64,000 bases of DNA from Frankineae bacterium MT45 (GCA_900100325.1 LT629697.1:3097423-3161422), one strand, 5' to 3'; shown: positions 17,770-26,730, counted from the stretch's first letter. Notes: a model not told the origin generated them from the letters alone. Translations and numbers: made by a program.

Positions 17770-18153
17770 CTACGACGGCGGCGGCTCCCAGAGTTCGATC
17801 GGGTTCCCCTCAGGGTCGTAGATGCGCGCGAAACTCCCGGTCTGCGGTGAGTTCCACTCCGGATGCACCGTCGCCTCGATGCCGCTGGCCGTCAACGCCT
17901 GCAGCAGTCCATCGAGGTCGCTGACCCGCAGGTTGAGCATGAACTGGTGCTGCGCCGGCCAGTAGTCCGTCCCGGCCGCGAAGGGCGCGAAGACGAGTGG
18001 GCCACCCTGAACCATCCACAGCGACTCGTCGGGTGGCCCGGCGTTCTCGGCGGCGCAGCCCGCGCCGACATTGAGGTGCTCGCGATACCACGCCGCGAGC
18101 ACCTCGGGGTCCTTCGCGCGGAAGAAGATCCCGCCCACACCTAGCACCGGCAT
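17770..18153 (-). CDS. VOC-family (glyoxalase/bleomycin resistance-like) protein
   Basis: 127 residues from ATG 18153, with GGGAG seven bases upstream. Two beta-alpha-beta-beta-beta modules: GVGGIFFRAKDPEVLAAWYR at the start and QFMLNLRVSDLDGLLQAL in the middle. The C-terminus IYDPEGNPIELWEP carries the metal-binding Glu typical of VOC metalloenzymes. Reaction not predictable from sequence; standalone gene. Confidence 0.87.
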   Translation of the reverse strand: MPVLGVGGIFFRAKDPEVLAAWYREHLNVGAGCAAENAGPPDESLWMVQGGPLVFAPFAAGTDYWPAQHQFMLNLRVSDLDGLLQALTASGIEATVHPEWNSPQTGSFARIYDPEGNPIELWEPPPS

Positions 18154-18278
18154 CGTCACACTCCCAGGGTCTGGTTACTCGGTGGCGCGGCTCGCGCCTG
18201 AGCCGATTTAACTACGCGCTCGCTGCGTCGCCCCAGCCGCGCTGATAGACCACCCTCCCAGGCGGGAAGAAACGGGCC

Positions 18279-19049
18279 ATGATGGAACGCAGTGTGGAAG
18301 CGGAGGAGTTCTTCACCACCGTCGACGCTGTACCGCCGCAGGCGGTGAGCGCATGCGCGGGATGGACGACGCACGAGGTCGCGGCACATGTCGCCGGTAT
18401 CGCCGCCGAGGTCACCCGGCATCTAAAGCCGTATCTGGCCGGTGATCCGGTCCCCGAGACGCGCAGTTTCGAGGAGCGTGAGGCGCCGCTGCAGCAACTG
18501 GAGCACTCCGCCTTGCTCAGACGCCTTGACGCAGAGGATGAGCGGATGCGGAGCATCGTCGACGACGTCCTCGAAAGCGATCCAGACGCGGTGATCCCGT
18601 GGACCGGGCGCCGGATGGCGGTCGCGAAGTTCATCCCGCATCTGCGCAACGAGTATGCACTGCATCGCTGGGACATCGCCGGTGACGACGAGGTGAGCGG
18701 ACGGCTACTCGGAGACCTCGACCTCGTCGCACACTCCGTCGGCGAGCTCGGCCGGATCCTGCTCGTGGCCGGACGACAGCACGACCCCGACGCGGCATCG
18801 GACTTCAACATCCGACTCCGGACACCTGGCCAACCGGATCTACGGGTCGTGGTCGAGGCCGGCCACGCAGCTCTCGTCTGGGGTGACGACGCCGATGACG
18901 GCAGCGATGACGCACCGGCTCTGGAGATCGATGCCGGAGCCCGCCACCTGTTCATCTGGGGGCGACGCCCCGATCACCGCGGACGACTTCTCAGCCAGCT
19001 TCATCAACCGGAACTCGCGCGTCTACAGGCACTTCTCTCCGGCTACTGA
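18279..19049 (+). CDS. Maleylpyruvate isomerase/DinB-family mycothiol-dependent-type protein
   Basis: 256 residues. The N-terminal four-helix DinB-like domain has CAGWTTHEVAAHVAGI (near residue 25-40) and the second metal-ligand helix HLRNEYALHRWDIAG, giving the His triad of the MDMPI N-terminal domain. The C-terminal portion looks like the MDMPI C-terminal or SCP2-like domain. Actinobacterial members include mycothiol-dependent maleylpyruvate isomerase and mycothiol S-transferases. The exact reaction is unknown. ATG 18279 has GGGAAG upstream. Standalone gene in an otherwise minus-strand stretch. Confidence 0.8.
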   Translation: MMERSVEAEEFFTTVDAVPPQAVSACAGWTTHEVAAHVAGIAAEVTRHLKPYLAGDPVPETRSFEEREAPLQQLEHSALLRRLDAEDERMRSIVDDVLESDPDAVIPWTGRRMAVAKFIPHLRNEYALHRWDIAGDDEVSGRLLGDLDLVAHSVGELGRILLVAGRQHDPDAASDFNIRLRTPGQPDLRVVVEAGHAALVWGDDADDGSDDAPALEIDAGARHLFIWGRRPDHRGRLLSQLHQPELARLQALLSGY

Positions 19050-19055
19050 CCTTCG

Positions 19056-20024
19056 CTAGGGTGTCAGGACAATGCGGCCGAAGACGGTGCCGGCGTCCAT
19101 CTCGCGGTGCGCCTGCGCCGCCTCTTCCAGCGGCCGGACCTCGTGGACGACGGCCTGTAGCTCGCCGCGCCCCGCGGCCGCGAATAGTTCGGCCCGGGCG
19201 GCATCCCTGGTCGGAGCAGCGACGGTGTCGAGGCTGAAGGTCGCCACCGATCGTGACTGCTGGAAGGAGCGCAGGAGCCGCAGGCCGAAGTCCGCCGGCG
19301 GCAGCCCGCCGACGACGCCGACCAGGACGAAACGTCCATTCGGGGCTAGCCGGTCGACGAACTCAGTCAGTTCAGGTCCGCCGACGATGTCGATGATCAC
19401 GTCGTAGGTCTCCGGCGCAGCGCCCTCACTCGAGCCGCTACGAGTGAGGACGTGTGTTGCTCCGAGCTCCCTGAGCCGGCGACCGCGTTCCGGGGAGGAG
19501 GTGGTGACCGCGACCGCACCGGCCCCGCCGCGGACGGCGAGTTCGATCGTCGCGAGGCCGATGCTGCCGGCGGCTCCACGCACGAGCACTGATTCCCCGG
19601 CCGCGAAACGGGCACGGGCCAGCGCGAAGTGGGCCACTGGGGCCGCACTTCCCAGAGTCACCGCGTCGATCGAGCTGAGCTCGTCGGGAAGCGCAACGAT
19701 GTTGGCCGGTTTCGCCACCGCTTGCTCGACGTACCCGCCGCCGGTGCCGGTGAAGGCCCAGACCCGCCGCCCCAACCACGATCCGTCGACGTCCACGCCG
19801 CAGGCGGAGACTGTGCCGGCGACCTCGCTACCCGGAATCAGTCCCTCGGCGAACCCGTACCCGCTGATAGTTCCCCGGCGAATGACTGCATCCACGCCGC
19901 CGACGCCGATCGCCTCCGTCTGGATGACAACCTCGCCCGGTCCCGGAACCGGTTCTGGCGCGTCGATCACCACCATCCCGCTGGGGTCACCGAACTGCTG
20001 AATGGCTATCGCTCGCACCATCAT
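19056..20024 (-). CDS. NADPH:quinone reductase / zinc-less MDR oxidoreductase
   Basis: 322 residues. Medium-chain dehydrogenase fold: PGPGEVVIQTEAIGVGGVDA in the N-terminal domain, LIPGSEVAGTV, then the nucleotide-binding AAGSIGLATIELAV. The catalytic-zinc Cys/His ligands of alcohol dehydrogenases are absent, as in quinone oxidoreductases. It faces the TetR gene across a 77-bp region with a perfect palindrome, so that regulator probably controls it. Two adjacent ATGs and a GTG follow GGAG; the first is used, so the start is uncertain by a few codons. Confidence 0.87.
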   Translation of the reverse strand: MMVRAIAIQQFGDPSGMVVIDAPEPVPGPGEVVIQTEAIGVGGVDAVIRRGTISGYGFAEGLIPGSEVAGTVSACGVDVDGSWLGRRVWAFTGTGGGYVEQAVAKPANIVALPDELSSIDAVTLGSAAPVAHFALARARFAAGESVLVRGAAGSIGLATIELAVRGGAGAVAVTTSSPERGRRLRELGATHVLTRSGSSEGAAPETYDVIIDIVGGPELTEFVDRLAPNGRFVLVGVVGGLPPADFGLRLLRSFQQSRSVATFSLDTVAAPTRDAARAELFAAAGRGELQAVVHEVRPLEEAAQAHREMDAGTVFGRIVLTP

Positions 20025-20049
20025 CTCCGTCCCGTCGCTGCTGATCGCG

Positions 20050-20065
20050 TACCGTCACGACGGTA
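20050..20065. promoter_or_regulatory. Perfect 7-2-7 palindrome in a divergent promoter, candidate TetR operator
   Basis: TACCGTC-AC-GACGGTA sits in the 77 bp between the divergent oxidoreductase (start 20024) and TetR (start 20102) genes. This is the usual site for an autoregulating TetR dimer. Binding is inferred. Confidence 0.6.
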
Positions 20066-20101
20066 GAGGACGCTGCCGTCCACTTATGCGAAGTGAGAAT
20101 C

Positions 20102-20755
20102 ATGAGCGACGAACTGCCCCAGATGCTGCGTACCGACGCCCGAGACAACCGCGACCGCATCCTCGAGAACGCGCGAATGCTCTTCTCCGAACGGGGACTC
20201 GACATCACCATGCGCGAGATCGCCCGCCACGCTGAGGTCGGGCCGGCAACCCTCTACCGCCGATTCCCCACCAAACAGCTACTCATCGACGAGGCGTTCA
20301 CCGACGAACTCCGGGCCTGTCGAGCCATCGTGGCGGACGGGTGTGCCGACCCGGATGCGTGGCGGGGATTCTGCTCCGTGATCGAAGAGATCACCGCGCA
20401 CAACGTGCGAAACCAAGGCTTCGTCGACGCCTTCCTCTCCACTCAGACCGACGCGGACTCGTTCGCCACGCACCGCGCTGAGCTGACCAGGATGCTCGCG
20501 AAGCTGGCCCGACGAGCTCAGACCGCCGGCCGGCTACGTCCCGACTTCGTAATCGACGACCTGTTACTCGTGCTGCTCGCCGGACGGGGGCTCGCATCGA
20601 TTCCCCCGGCGAGCCGCGAGAAGGCCGCCCGAAGATTCGCAGCCCTCGCCATCGAAAGCTTCCGCACCAGCGAAACGAACGAGGCCCTGCCCCGCCCAGC
20701 CCGACTCATCGACGTCGTCGCCCGACCTGCTAGTGCGCGGCCAGCCGGATCTTGA
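20102..20755 (+). CDS. TetR-family regulator
   Basis: 217 residues from ATG 20102 (an in-frame GTG at 20093 is less likely). N-terminal HTH: RDRILENARMLFSERGLDIT, then MREIARHAEVGPATLYRRFP and TKQLLIDEAF. The C-terminal part resembles the SbtR/TetR_C group found next to oxidoreductases. Divergent from a quinone oxidoreductase with a palindrome between them, so it is probably a repressor of both genes. Its 3' end overlaps the convergent membrane-protein gene by 26 bp. Confidence 0.9.
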   Translation: MSDELPQMLRTDARDNRDRILENARMLFSERGLDITMREIARHAEVGPATLYRRFPTKQLLIDEAFTDELRACRAIVADGCADPDAWRGFCSVIEEITAHNVRNQGFVDAFLSTQTDADSFATHRAELTRMLAKLARRAQTAGRLRPDFVIDDLLLVLLAGRGLASIPPASREKAARRFAALAIESFRTSETNEALPRPARLIDVVARPASARPAGS

Positions 20756-21359
20756 TCAGGGCCACGGCGACACCGAGCGCGGCGGCGGTCAACCCGAGGA
20801 AGAACGCCGCGAGGCGCCCACGCCCCGCGGCACGTGCCAGCAGATAGCTGAGGCAGCCGATCAGGACGGCCGGGACGTCGGCGGTGACCTCCTGCGCGTG
20901 GACGTCGGAGAGGAGCAGCACCGGCAGGCTGGAGACGGCCGCGACGAATACCGCACCAGCGACCTGGACCAGTCCGACCAGCGTGTCGTGACGGGTGGGA
21001 CGGTCGCCGCGAAACCCGCGCGCAGCGATGCCGAAGGAGAACCAGTGCGCTAACGCGAGGCCCACCGCGGTGCCCCAGAGAATCAGCAGCAACTGCGAGC
21101 CAACCGGACCCGTGACCAGGCCGTGGCCGAGGTGGCGCTCCGGCACCGCGGCGAGTTCCGCGATCTCGACGACCGACACGTACAGCACCATGGTGGCGGC
21201 CTCGCGCAGCAACTCGTCGCGCTCGTGCTCGGGACGCCCAGGTTGTGGTGCGGGCGCCGCCGCCGCATCGCTACTGTTCTCCGGCCGTGCCGCGGTACTC
21301 GGCTGCGCAAGGCGCGTTCGGGGGGCGGCTTCGGTCTCACCGCCGGCGGCTTCGGCCAT
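20730..21359 (-). CDS. Integral membrane protein of unknown function
   Basis: 209 residues. The first approximately 50 are Ala/Pro/Glu-rich and probably disordered in the cytoplasm. Then come about five hydrophobic helices (LLLILWGTAVGLALAHWFSF, VQVAGAVFVAAVSSLPVLLL, VPAVLIGCLSYLLA, and a C-terminal FFLGLTAAALGVAVALIKI). No catalytic motif recognised. Convergent with, and overlapping, the TetR gene. Confidence 0.75.
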   Translation of the reverse strand: MAEAAGGETEAAPRTRLAQPSTAARPENSSDAAAAPAPQPGRPEHERDELLREAATMVLYVSVVEIAELAAVPERHLGHGLVTGPVGSQLLLILWGTAVGLALAHWFSFGIAARGFRGDRPTRHDTLVGLVQVAGAVFVAAVSSLPVLLLSDVHAQEVTADVPAVLIGCLSYLLARAAGRGRLAAFFLGLTAAALGVAVALIKIRLAAH

Positions 21360-21516
21360 CGGTGCATCCTCCGTCCAGGCGACGAGTTCGGCGCGTCGCG
21401 ATCCTGACGGGCGTCCCCGCGGCGTCGTCTAAATCATAGGCGGGCCGCCATGCCCTGCCCAGGATTGCCGGCGCTGCGGTATCTCATGTCCCCGACGGGT
21501 CGGCCGGGCAGGGTGA

Positions 21517-21550
21517 GGTGGGACGGGCAGCGAGCGCCACCCGCCCCACC
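21517..21550. terminator. Hairpin downstream of the GH15 gene
   Basis: GGTGGGACGGG (21517-21527) pairs with CCCGCCCCACC (21540-21550) with one mismatch and a 12-nt loop. It lies about 55 bp after the GH15 stop in the direction of transcription. No U-tract, so it may be a weak or bidirectional terminator. Confidence 0.4.
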
Positions 21551-21605
21551 AAGGAGCGCGACTCGTTATGCGGTGCGAACCATGTAGCGCTGGTTCTTGC
21601 CGCGC

Positions 21606-23978
21606 CTAGATACGCGGATTGAACTGTCCCTGCGCAACCAACGTGGCGAGCATGAACCATGCACCGGTGACCGGTTCGGACGCCGTCGAGATCAGCGGCA
21701 GGTTGTTCGACCAGTCGACTGCCTCACCTGGAGGCTCATAGCCGACCGGCGTGACGCTCGCGTAGTAACGCAGCCTGGCAGCGGCGAGGGCAGCGTTGCC
21801 TTGCCAGGTGTTCAACATGGTCATGTACATGACGGGCTGCGGCCACACCGGGTTGGGAACATTGGACTCGTACTGGCCTCCTGGGCTGTAGATGCTGGAG
21901 TAGTAGAAGTCGTCATTCTCGTGCCTGGAGATGCCGTAGGTCCCCTTACCCAGCCACTTCAGGATCTTGTCCCGCTGGGCAACCGCGCGGGCATCGGTGG
22001 GACTGATCACGCCAAGCACCCAGAGCAACCCGGTCGAGGAGTCCACTTCGCTGTCGACTGAGATCGGCGGGATGTTGTTCGGTGTCTCGCCGCCCTTGTC
22101 GAAGATTCCCCGGGCAAAGTAGGGAGCTTTGTCACCGGTCGAGGGGTACGGGGCGTTGCAGTTCGGCCCGTGGAACGTACCGCTGGTCAGGCAACCGATC
22201 GGCGGGTTGCCGGCCGCGCCTGGCGTGTACCACAGCCCTGGCTTGCCCGGCGTGTTCGTCGGTCGCAGGATCGCGGCCCGGATCGTCGCCGCGCCGGCCG
22301 ACCAGGCGGTCGCCTCGGCCGGGTTGCCCAGGACGGTGGCGATCTTGGCCGCGGCCGTCAGACCGGTCGTGTAAGTGACCTGCGTGAACGTTGCGAACTC
22401 GAAACGTTCTTCCCAGATGGAGAAGTCCTGCGGCCCGAATCCAAGAGTCGGATCGATGCCGCTCCGGATGAAGTTCGCGCCACGCTTGACGGCCGCACTG
22501 ATGTCCGGCGAGGCGAGAAATGCCTTTGCGGTAACCGGATTGCTAGCAGCCAACTGCTGATAGTGCTTCCAGACGCCGTCGATGAAGAGCCCGGTCGAGT
22601 CAAGCTCCGGCTGGACGAACGCGATCGGCTGGTTGGCGTTCCAGAATGAGTAGTTCGTAAACCAGGTTCCCGGCGACAGGCCGCTATTGGGTGGGCTGGT
22701 GGTGTTCTGCACCGACGCCATCCAGTGGTAGTACTTCGCGGCCTCGGCAGTGTGCCCCGCGGCATCCATGCTCATCGCCGTCACCGAAGCGTCCCGTGGC
22801 CAGACCTTGTAGTCGTAAGCAGGGCTGGTCGCCGCCACCCAGGAGCCGAACTGCGGCTGCTGAGACTGCTTGAGGGTGACCAGCGTGATGGCGAACGCGC
22901 TATTCACACCTTGATCATTCTGGGTCGCGTGCTTACCCAACGCTAGCCAGTTCTTGTAGACGTTGCGCTCGGAGGCCGCCCAGACGGTGGCGCTCTTGGA
23001 GAGCGCGGCCCCGATCGCCGATGAGGCGGCAGCCTGCGAGCCCTGCACGGTGTAGGCGAAGGAGAGCGAAGTCGTGGCGTTGGCGGCGAGCGTGACGTGG
23101 CGCTGAACCCCGAGGGACACGATCTGACCGGTGTATGTGCTGTTATTGCTGAGCGTTCCCTTCGCCTGGAAGGACCTCACCGTCGACTGGAAAGGGTCAC
23201 CGGGCGTTGGCGGACCGGCGATGTACCCACCCGCTTGGTGACTTGCCATGGGCTGGTAGGCGCCGGAAGCGAAGTAGAACTGCCCCGATCCGGTCATGTC
23301 CGCGTCGTAGCCCCGGTGCGCCGCGTTCCACACCGCGGTCTGGACGCCCACGCTCGGCGCCGGCTGGCCGCCCGCACTGAATTGGGTGTTGTTCAACTCC
23401 ACGTTGTCCATGAAGTTGAACGTGCGTCCCTGCGCGGTGAGGTTCGTCAGGTCGTAGGTGACGATGAAGAACTCCTGTCCCGGCACGGAGATATAGCTCT
23501 TGTTGATCCGGACCGGCTCGGTGACACCGCGCTGGTCCAGATAGTTCTGATGCAGGACTCCCCCGCTGTCGAAGGCCAGGTTGGAGTTCCACGACGGCGG
23601 GTAGAGGTCCGGCCCGGTGCCGAGCCCAGCGGTGTAGGCGGCCTCGCTCTGGACTTGGTTCTCGTTCCAATCACCCTTGTATCGCAGTTCAGCCAGCGAC
23701 GGGCCGAAGATGGTGTTGTCTTTCGGGAACAACGTCGCCGACTGGGCAACCCCGACAAGGTCGTCCCAATTATTGAAGAGTTGACTGGTCGAAGATCGAG
23801 TCGATGCCGGCGTGCATGGAGTAGCTGTGCAATGCGAGATCGACGTCGGAGGCTGGGGCGGCGGGATCGCAGCGGTCGCGGCCGACGCCGAGCCGATGAC
23901 GGATCCGGAGGCGGCGAGGGTGACCACGGTTGCCATGGCCGCGACAGCAGCTACGGCGCGTAGAGAAGCACGTTTCAT
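21606..23978 (-). CDS. Secreted glycoside hydrolase, GH15 glucoamylase/glucodextranase-like
   Basis: 790 residues from ATG 23978. Signal peptide after basic residues (MKRASLR, then an Ala-rich core) ending near GSASA. The N-terminal half is a beta-sandwich-like region of the kind preceding GH15 (alpha/alpha)6 barrels. The catalytic half has KVWPRDASVTAMSMD (the substrate-binding WxRD segment of GH15) and SIWEERFEFATFTQ (the WEE catalytic-acid segment). Family enzymes release glucose from the non-reducing ends of alpha-glucans or dextrans. No cell-wall anchor or carbohydrate-binding module is seen at the C-terminus. An in-frame ATG at 23990 is an alternative start. Confidence 0.85.
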   Translation of the reverse strand: MKRASLRAVAAVAAMATVVTLAASGSVIGSASAATAAIPPPQPPTSISHCTATPCTPASTRSSTSQLFNNWDDLVGVAQSATLFPKDNTIFGPSLAELRYKGDWNENQVQSEAAYTAGLGTGPDLYPPSWNSNLAFDSGGVLHQNYLDQRGVTEPVRINKSYISVPGQEFFIVTYDLTNLTAQGRTFNFMDNVELNNTQFSAGGQPAPSVGVQTAVWNAAHRGYDADMTGSGQFYFASGAYQPMASHQAGGYIAGPPTPGDPFQSTVRSFQAKGTLSNNSTYTGQIVSLGVQRHVTLAANATTSLSFAYTVQGSQAAASSAIGAALSKSATVWAASERNVYKNWLALGKHATQNDQGVNSAFAITLVTLKQSQQPQFGSWVAATSPAYDYKVWPRDASVTAMSMDAAGHTAEAAKYYHWMASVQNTTSPPNSGLSPGTWFTNYSFWNANQPIAFVQPELDSTGLFIDGVWKHYQQLAASNPVTAKAFLASPDISAAVKRGANFIRSGIDPTLGFGPQDFSIWEERFEFATFTQVTYTTGLTAAAKIATVLGNPAEATAWSAGAATIRAAILRPTNTPGKPGLWYTPGAAGNPPIGCLTSGTFHGPNCNAPYPSTGDKAPYFARGIFDKGGETPNNIPPISVDSEVDSSTGLLWVLGVISPTDARAVAQRDKILKWLGKGTYGISRHENDDFYYSSIYSPGGQYESNVPNPVWPQPVMYMTMLNTWQGNAALAAARLRYYASVTPVGYEPPGEAVDWSNNLPLISTASEPVTGAWFMLATLVAQGQFNPRI

Positions 23979-24509
23979 GATTGACCACATCCCTGTTCTG
24001 CTCGAGGGCAGCGCGGGAAACACCGGCGGTTGGCCTTCAGTTGCGCGATTGCCCCTCCGCGGCGCATCGGGCGGTCGCGATCCGCCCGCAACGGCGCGAA
24101 GAAGTGAATTCGCGGCTGGATGTCAGCTGCGCACTCGCCAGTCGCGATGAGAACGCGATCATGGGAGCGCGGTGCATCCCGTGCGGCTGCCCGGTGTAGC
24201 CGTACGGTTCACTCGCCCGACGGACGGGCGGGTCGGGTACTGGGGCGCATCGGTGCGGATACCTTGCGGACTCCTCGATCAGCGCTGAAGCACAAATTAA
24301 TCCGCAGTGGCCTGGGTCACAATAGGTAGGCGGAAACCTTACGAAAAGTAAGCAAGTGTGTGTGTCGTCGCGCTAAGTAGCCACGTTCAAGCCTCCTGAC
24401 AGCCGGACCTAGAAGCCTTCTAACAAAGATTCAGGATGGAATGTATCTGTGTTAATGTGCCGTAAGGCGGCACCAGGGGGTTGCCGCAACTTTCTCCTGA
24501 GGAGGATCC
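23979..24509. other. Divergent intergenic region, AT-richer than surroundings
   Basis: 530 bp between the divergent GH15 and secreted-protein genes with no supported ORF. It holds small hairpins: CTTAC-GAAAA-GTAAG (24338-24352) and TGCCG-TAAGG-CGGCA (24458-24472). The second lies just before the ribosome-binding site of the secreted protein and could be in its leader. The stretch 24290-24460 is notably less GC-rich. Confidence 0.55.
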
Positions 24510-25355
24510 ATGGCACGCAATAGTCGGTCACATCGCTCGTTCTCACGGCTCGGCGTCGGGCTCATCGCTGCGGTTGTGGGCGGGTTACTGGTACTCGTCG
24601 GATCCACCGGCGCCGCCGAGGCCGCGCCCGCGTGCACGCTGTCATACCTCAGCAACTACTCCGGCTGCATCAACGACCTGAGCCTCACAACGTTGAACGC
24701 CAACGTCACCAACGGCGCAGTGGTCGAGACGGTGACGATCCATGCCACCGACCCAACCGGTGCCACGAATGCGGGCGTCAGGTATATCGACATCCGCACT
24801 GACTTCACCCCGTCGCCCATCGCTTACCCCAACCCTGCGTCGTGGGACTATCCGACGTCGTTCCCCGACATCGAGTCTGCGAAGCTCGTCTCCGGCACGC
24901 CGGTAGACGGCATCTGGCAGGCGACGATGACGCTCTATGCGGGGGACGTCGGCACCTATGCGCTGAGCGCCAGCATCGCCACGCGAGGCGCTTCACAGAA
25001 CCTCAGCGCCTCGGACCTGGCGGCGGCCGGGCTTCCCTCCGCCATCACCACGTATACCACCGCAGCGCCAGTGGCTCCGACCGGAATATCCGGCGGAACC
25101 TCGGCTGTCTTCAACACGATTGCCGGCTTCCCGCACTTCGAGCTCGACGGCGTGATCACGTGGAAGACACCGGCTAATACGGCAGTGGCGTCGAACGTCC
25201 TGGTCGACTCAGCCTCCACAGCGTGCGGTGTCAACCACTACGGGGCCGGGACGACGCTCACCTTCGTGGACCGCACACTCGGGTTCTGCACGGTCAAGTT
25301 CCGCCTCGCGAACGGGTCAGGCTTGTCGCCGCAGGTCAGCGTGACCTTCTTCTAG
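24510..25355 (+). CDS. Secreted protein of unknown function
   Basis: 281 residues, strong ribosome site GAGGAGG before the ATG. A signal peptide runs from basic residues through LIAAVVGGLLVLVG to an AEA cleavage site near residue 38. The mature part is Thr/Ser/Ala-rich and predicted all-beta, with two Cys near its start (ACTLSYLSNYSGC) and two near its end (ACGVNHY and FCTVKF), which may form disulfides. No family recognised; perhaps a cell-surface or Ig-like protein. Followed by a strong terminator. Confidence 0.8.
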   Translation: MARNSRSHRSFSRLGVGLIAAVVGGLLVLVGSTGAAEAAPACTLSYLSNYSGCINDLSLTTLNANVTNGAVVETVTIHATDPTGATNAGVRYIDIRTDFTPSPIAYPNPASWDYPTSFPDIESAKLVSGTPVDGIWQATMTLYAGDVGTYALSASIATRGASQNLSASDLAAAGLPSAITTYTTAAPVAPTGISGGTSAVFNTIAGFPHFELDGVITWKTPANTAVASNVLVDSASTACGVNHYGAGTTLTFVDRTLGFCTVKFRLANGSGLSPQVSVTFF

Positions 25356-25385
25356 ACCGATCAGTCTTCGGATACGCGAAAACCA

Positions 25386-25421
25386 GGTTCAGGGGCACCC
25401 GCGGTGGGGTGCCCCTGAACC
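25386..25421 (+). terminator. Strong hairpin terminator
   Basis: GGTTCAGGGGCACCC (25386-25400) pairs perfectly with GGGTGCCCCTGAACC (25407-25421) around a 6-nt loop. It lies 30 bp after the secreted-protein stop. No U-tract follows, as is common in high-GC actinobacteria. Confidence 0.8.
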
Positions 25422-25438
25422 CTGACGGGGGGATCCAC

Positions 25439-26185
25439 GTGGAGCATCAAGCCGAAGCCGAGACGAGCGTGGTGCCGTTCGCGCCGATGACAATCGACCA
25501 GTGGCCTGGCCACGTCACAATTGAGTCACTGTCGCGCTCCCGGCCGCAGATCGACGAACCGATGCGAGCGTCCGGAGTGTGGCTTCGTCTCAACCGCCAC
25601 CCGGGCGACGGATACCGCCTCGCGACTTTCAGCGACAGCCGTATCGTGGCCGCCGCCTCGACCGCGGGAGGAGATGATCTGACGGTCGACGAGCTCGTCG
25701 CAGCCGAGGCAGTAAATGCACTCTCCGACTTCACCCTTCCGCAGCACCAGCTGACCGGCCTCATCGCTGCCGAACCCGATCCTGAATTCTTAGGAACGCT
25801 CAGGCAATACGCCAGGGGAAAGGCCACCACGATCGCCGACTGGCCAACCGTGGAGTGGACCGTTGCCGGCGTGGCGGTGCCGGCCGCTGTGTGGGAGTTC
25901 GCCGGTGCTTGGGTCGGCGTCGCGGCGATTCCAACGTCTGAAATCCACGTCATCGCGTTGGCGCGGAGTTCCGAATCGCAGGCACTCTCGCTCGTGCCGG
26001 CTCCCGAGCTCCGGCCACGCATCAACGACGACCCGGACGCGGTGACCCAGGAGCTGGACTTCAAGCTGAGGGCCGCCGCCGGCGTGCCGTTCGCACGGCC
26101 GAACCAGGATGCCTACCACCGGGACCATCACGCGGCGGTGGCCGCGCTGCGGCTGGGGCTGCGGCTCGGGCACAGGCGTGGGTGA
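25439..26185 (+). CDS. Hypothetical protein
   Basis: 248 residues from GTG 25439, with GGGGGG upstream; the frame is open further 5', but that part would run through the terminator hairpin and the previous gene. No signal peptide or membrane helix. A central segment with WPTVEWTVAGVAVPAAVWEFAGAWVG suggests a beta-rich fold. No family recognised. It is the last gene before the island boundary; codon use is like the chromosome, not the island. Confidence 0.65.
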   Translation: MEHQAEAETSVVPFAPMTIDQWPGHVTIESLSRSRPQIDEPMRASGVWLRLNRHPGDGYRLATFSDSRIVAAASTAGGDDLTVDELVAAEAVNALSDFTLPQHQLTGLIAAEPDPEFLGTLRQYARGKATTIADWPTVEWTVAGVAVPAAVWEFAGAWVGVAAIPTSEIHVIALARSSESQALSLVPAPELRPRINDDPDAVTQELDFKLRAAAGVPFARPNQDAYHRDHHAAVAALRLGLRLGHRRG

Positions 26186-26270
26186 CCGGCGGTAGGAGGT
26201 CGACCCAGATCTAGGTTTGGGTGAACCCTGCCGTCGACGCAGCCAAGACCCGCTTTTAGTCGGGAAACGC

Positions 26271-26346
26271 CTCAGCCCCCACACCGAGGTGCGGGGGCTG
26301 AGATAGCGATTTCTCGCTTCTTTGTAGCGGGGACAGGATTTGAACC
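26271..26346 (-). repeat. Direct repeat copy A: remnant tRNA-Met 3' end plus terminator (candidate att site)
   Basis: Contains hairpin CTCAGCCCCC/GGGGGCTGAG (26271-26302), then ATAGCGATTTCTCGCTTC, a T-rich step and GTAGCGGGGACAGGATTTGAACC, split here at the tRNA boundary. From 26301 on it matches the tRNA gene region 31872-31917 with about two mismatches. The match stops within the T-arm, so this is a fragment and not a functional tRNA. Confidence 0.75.
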
Positions 26347-26361
26347 CGCGAACCTCAGCTT

Positions 26362-26730
26362 GTCGATCTGGCCGGCCCATGTCACCAGCGAGTCTTTCCC
26401 TTCCTAGTGGCGCGACACTATCGGCCAATAGGTTCAGGAGGCCGCCTCCACCAAGCTCCGGTCCGCAGATCGAGGGGTAGCGCTGAACTCTCTGGCTCTA
26501 GTCCAAGTTGATCAAGCCGATCGAACCACTGAAGACGCAGAGAGGAGGGCAGCTCAGTACCGCAGAACGGGCAGTAATCAATTGTAAGACTGGCACTGCC
26601 GCCATCCTCGACGCGAATCGAATACTCACGAAATCGATCAAAGTAGAGGACAGGCACGTCCAAATCTGCGAGTGCGCGCGCCATCCCCTCACACATGTGC
26701 GGCGGTTCATCCGACATTAATACTCCTGCC
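26362..26730. repeat. Long duplication, copy 1 (partner 29151-29521)
   Basis: About 370 bp, nearly identical to 29151-29521 with scattered substitutions and two single-base length differences near the low end. It carries a whole 99-codon immunity-like gene plus the last bases of an upstream toxin tip (GGCAGGAGTATTAATG). The two copies have different toxin sequences in front, so the breakpoint falls at the toxin/immunity junction. Confidence 0.9.
26418..26717 (-). CDS. DUF6980-like protein, candidate immunity protein (copy 1)
   Basis: 99 residues. Begins MSDEPPHMCEG and contains YFDRFREYSI near residue 25, YCPFCGTELPSSLR near 48-61 and WFDRLDQLG, the pattern I associate with DUF6980 (a CPxCG zinc-ribbon-like turn followed by a short helix). 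GGAG precedes the ATG by 5 bases. It overlaps the end of a colicin E3-like toxin remnant by 11 bp, so it would be the matching immunity gene. A nearly identical second copy lies at 29209-29508. Immunity function is inferred from gene order. Confidence 0.7.
   Translation of the reverse strand: MSDEPPHMCEGMARALADLDVPVLYFDRFREYSIRVEDGGSASLTIDYCPFCGTELPSSLRLQWFDRLDQLGLEPESSALPLDLRTGAWWRRPPEPIGR

Noticed and set aside
26301..26360. Second complete tRNA-Met gene
   Set aside because: Only the T-arm and 3' acceptor are present; the anticodon and D arms are missing.
25790..26428. 212-codon minus-strand frame crossing the tRNA-derived repeat
   Set aside because: It runs through the tRNA remnant and the antisense of the hypothetical gene at 25439-26185; no plausible protein.
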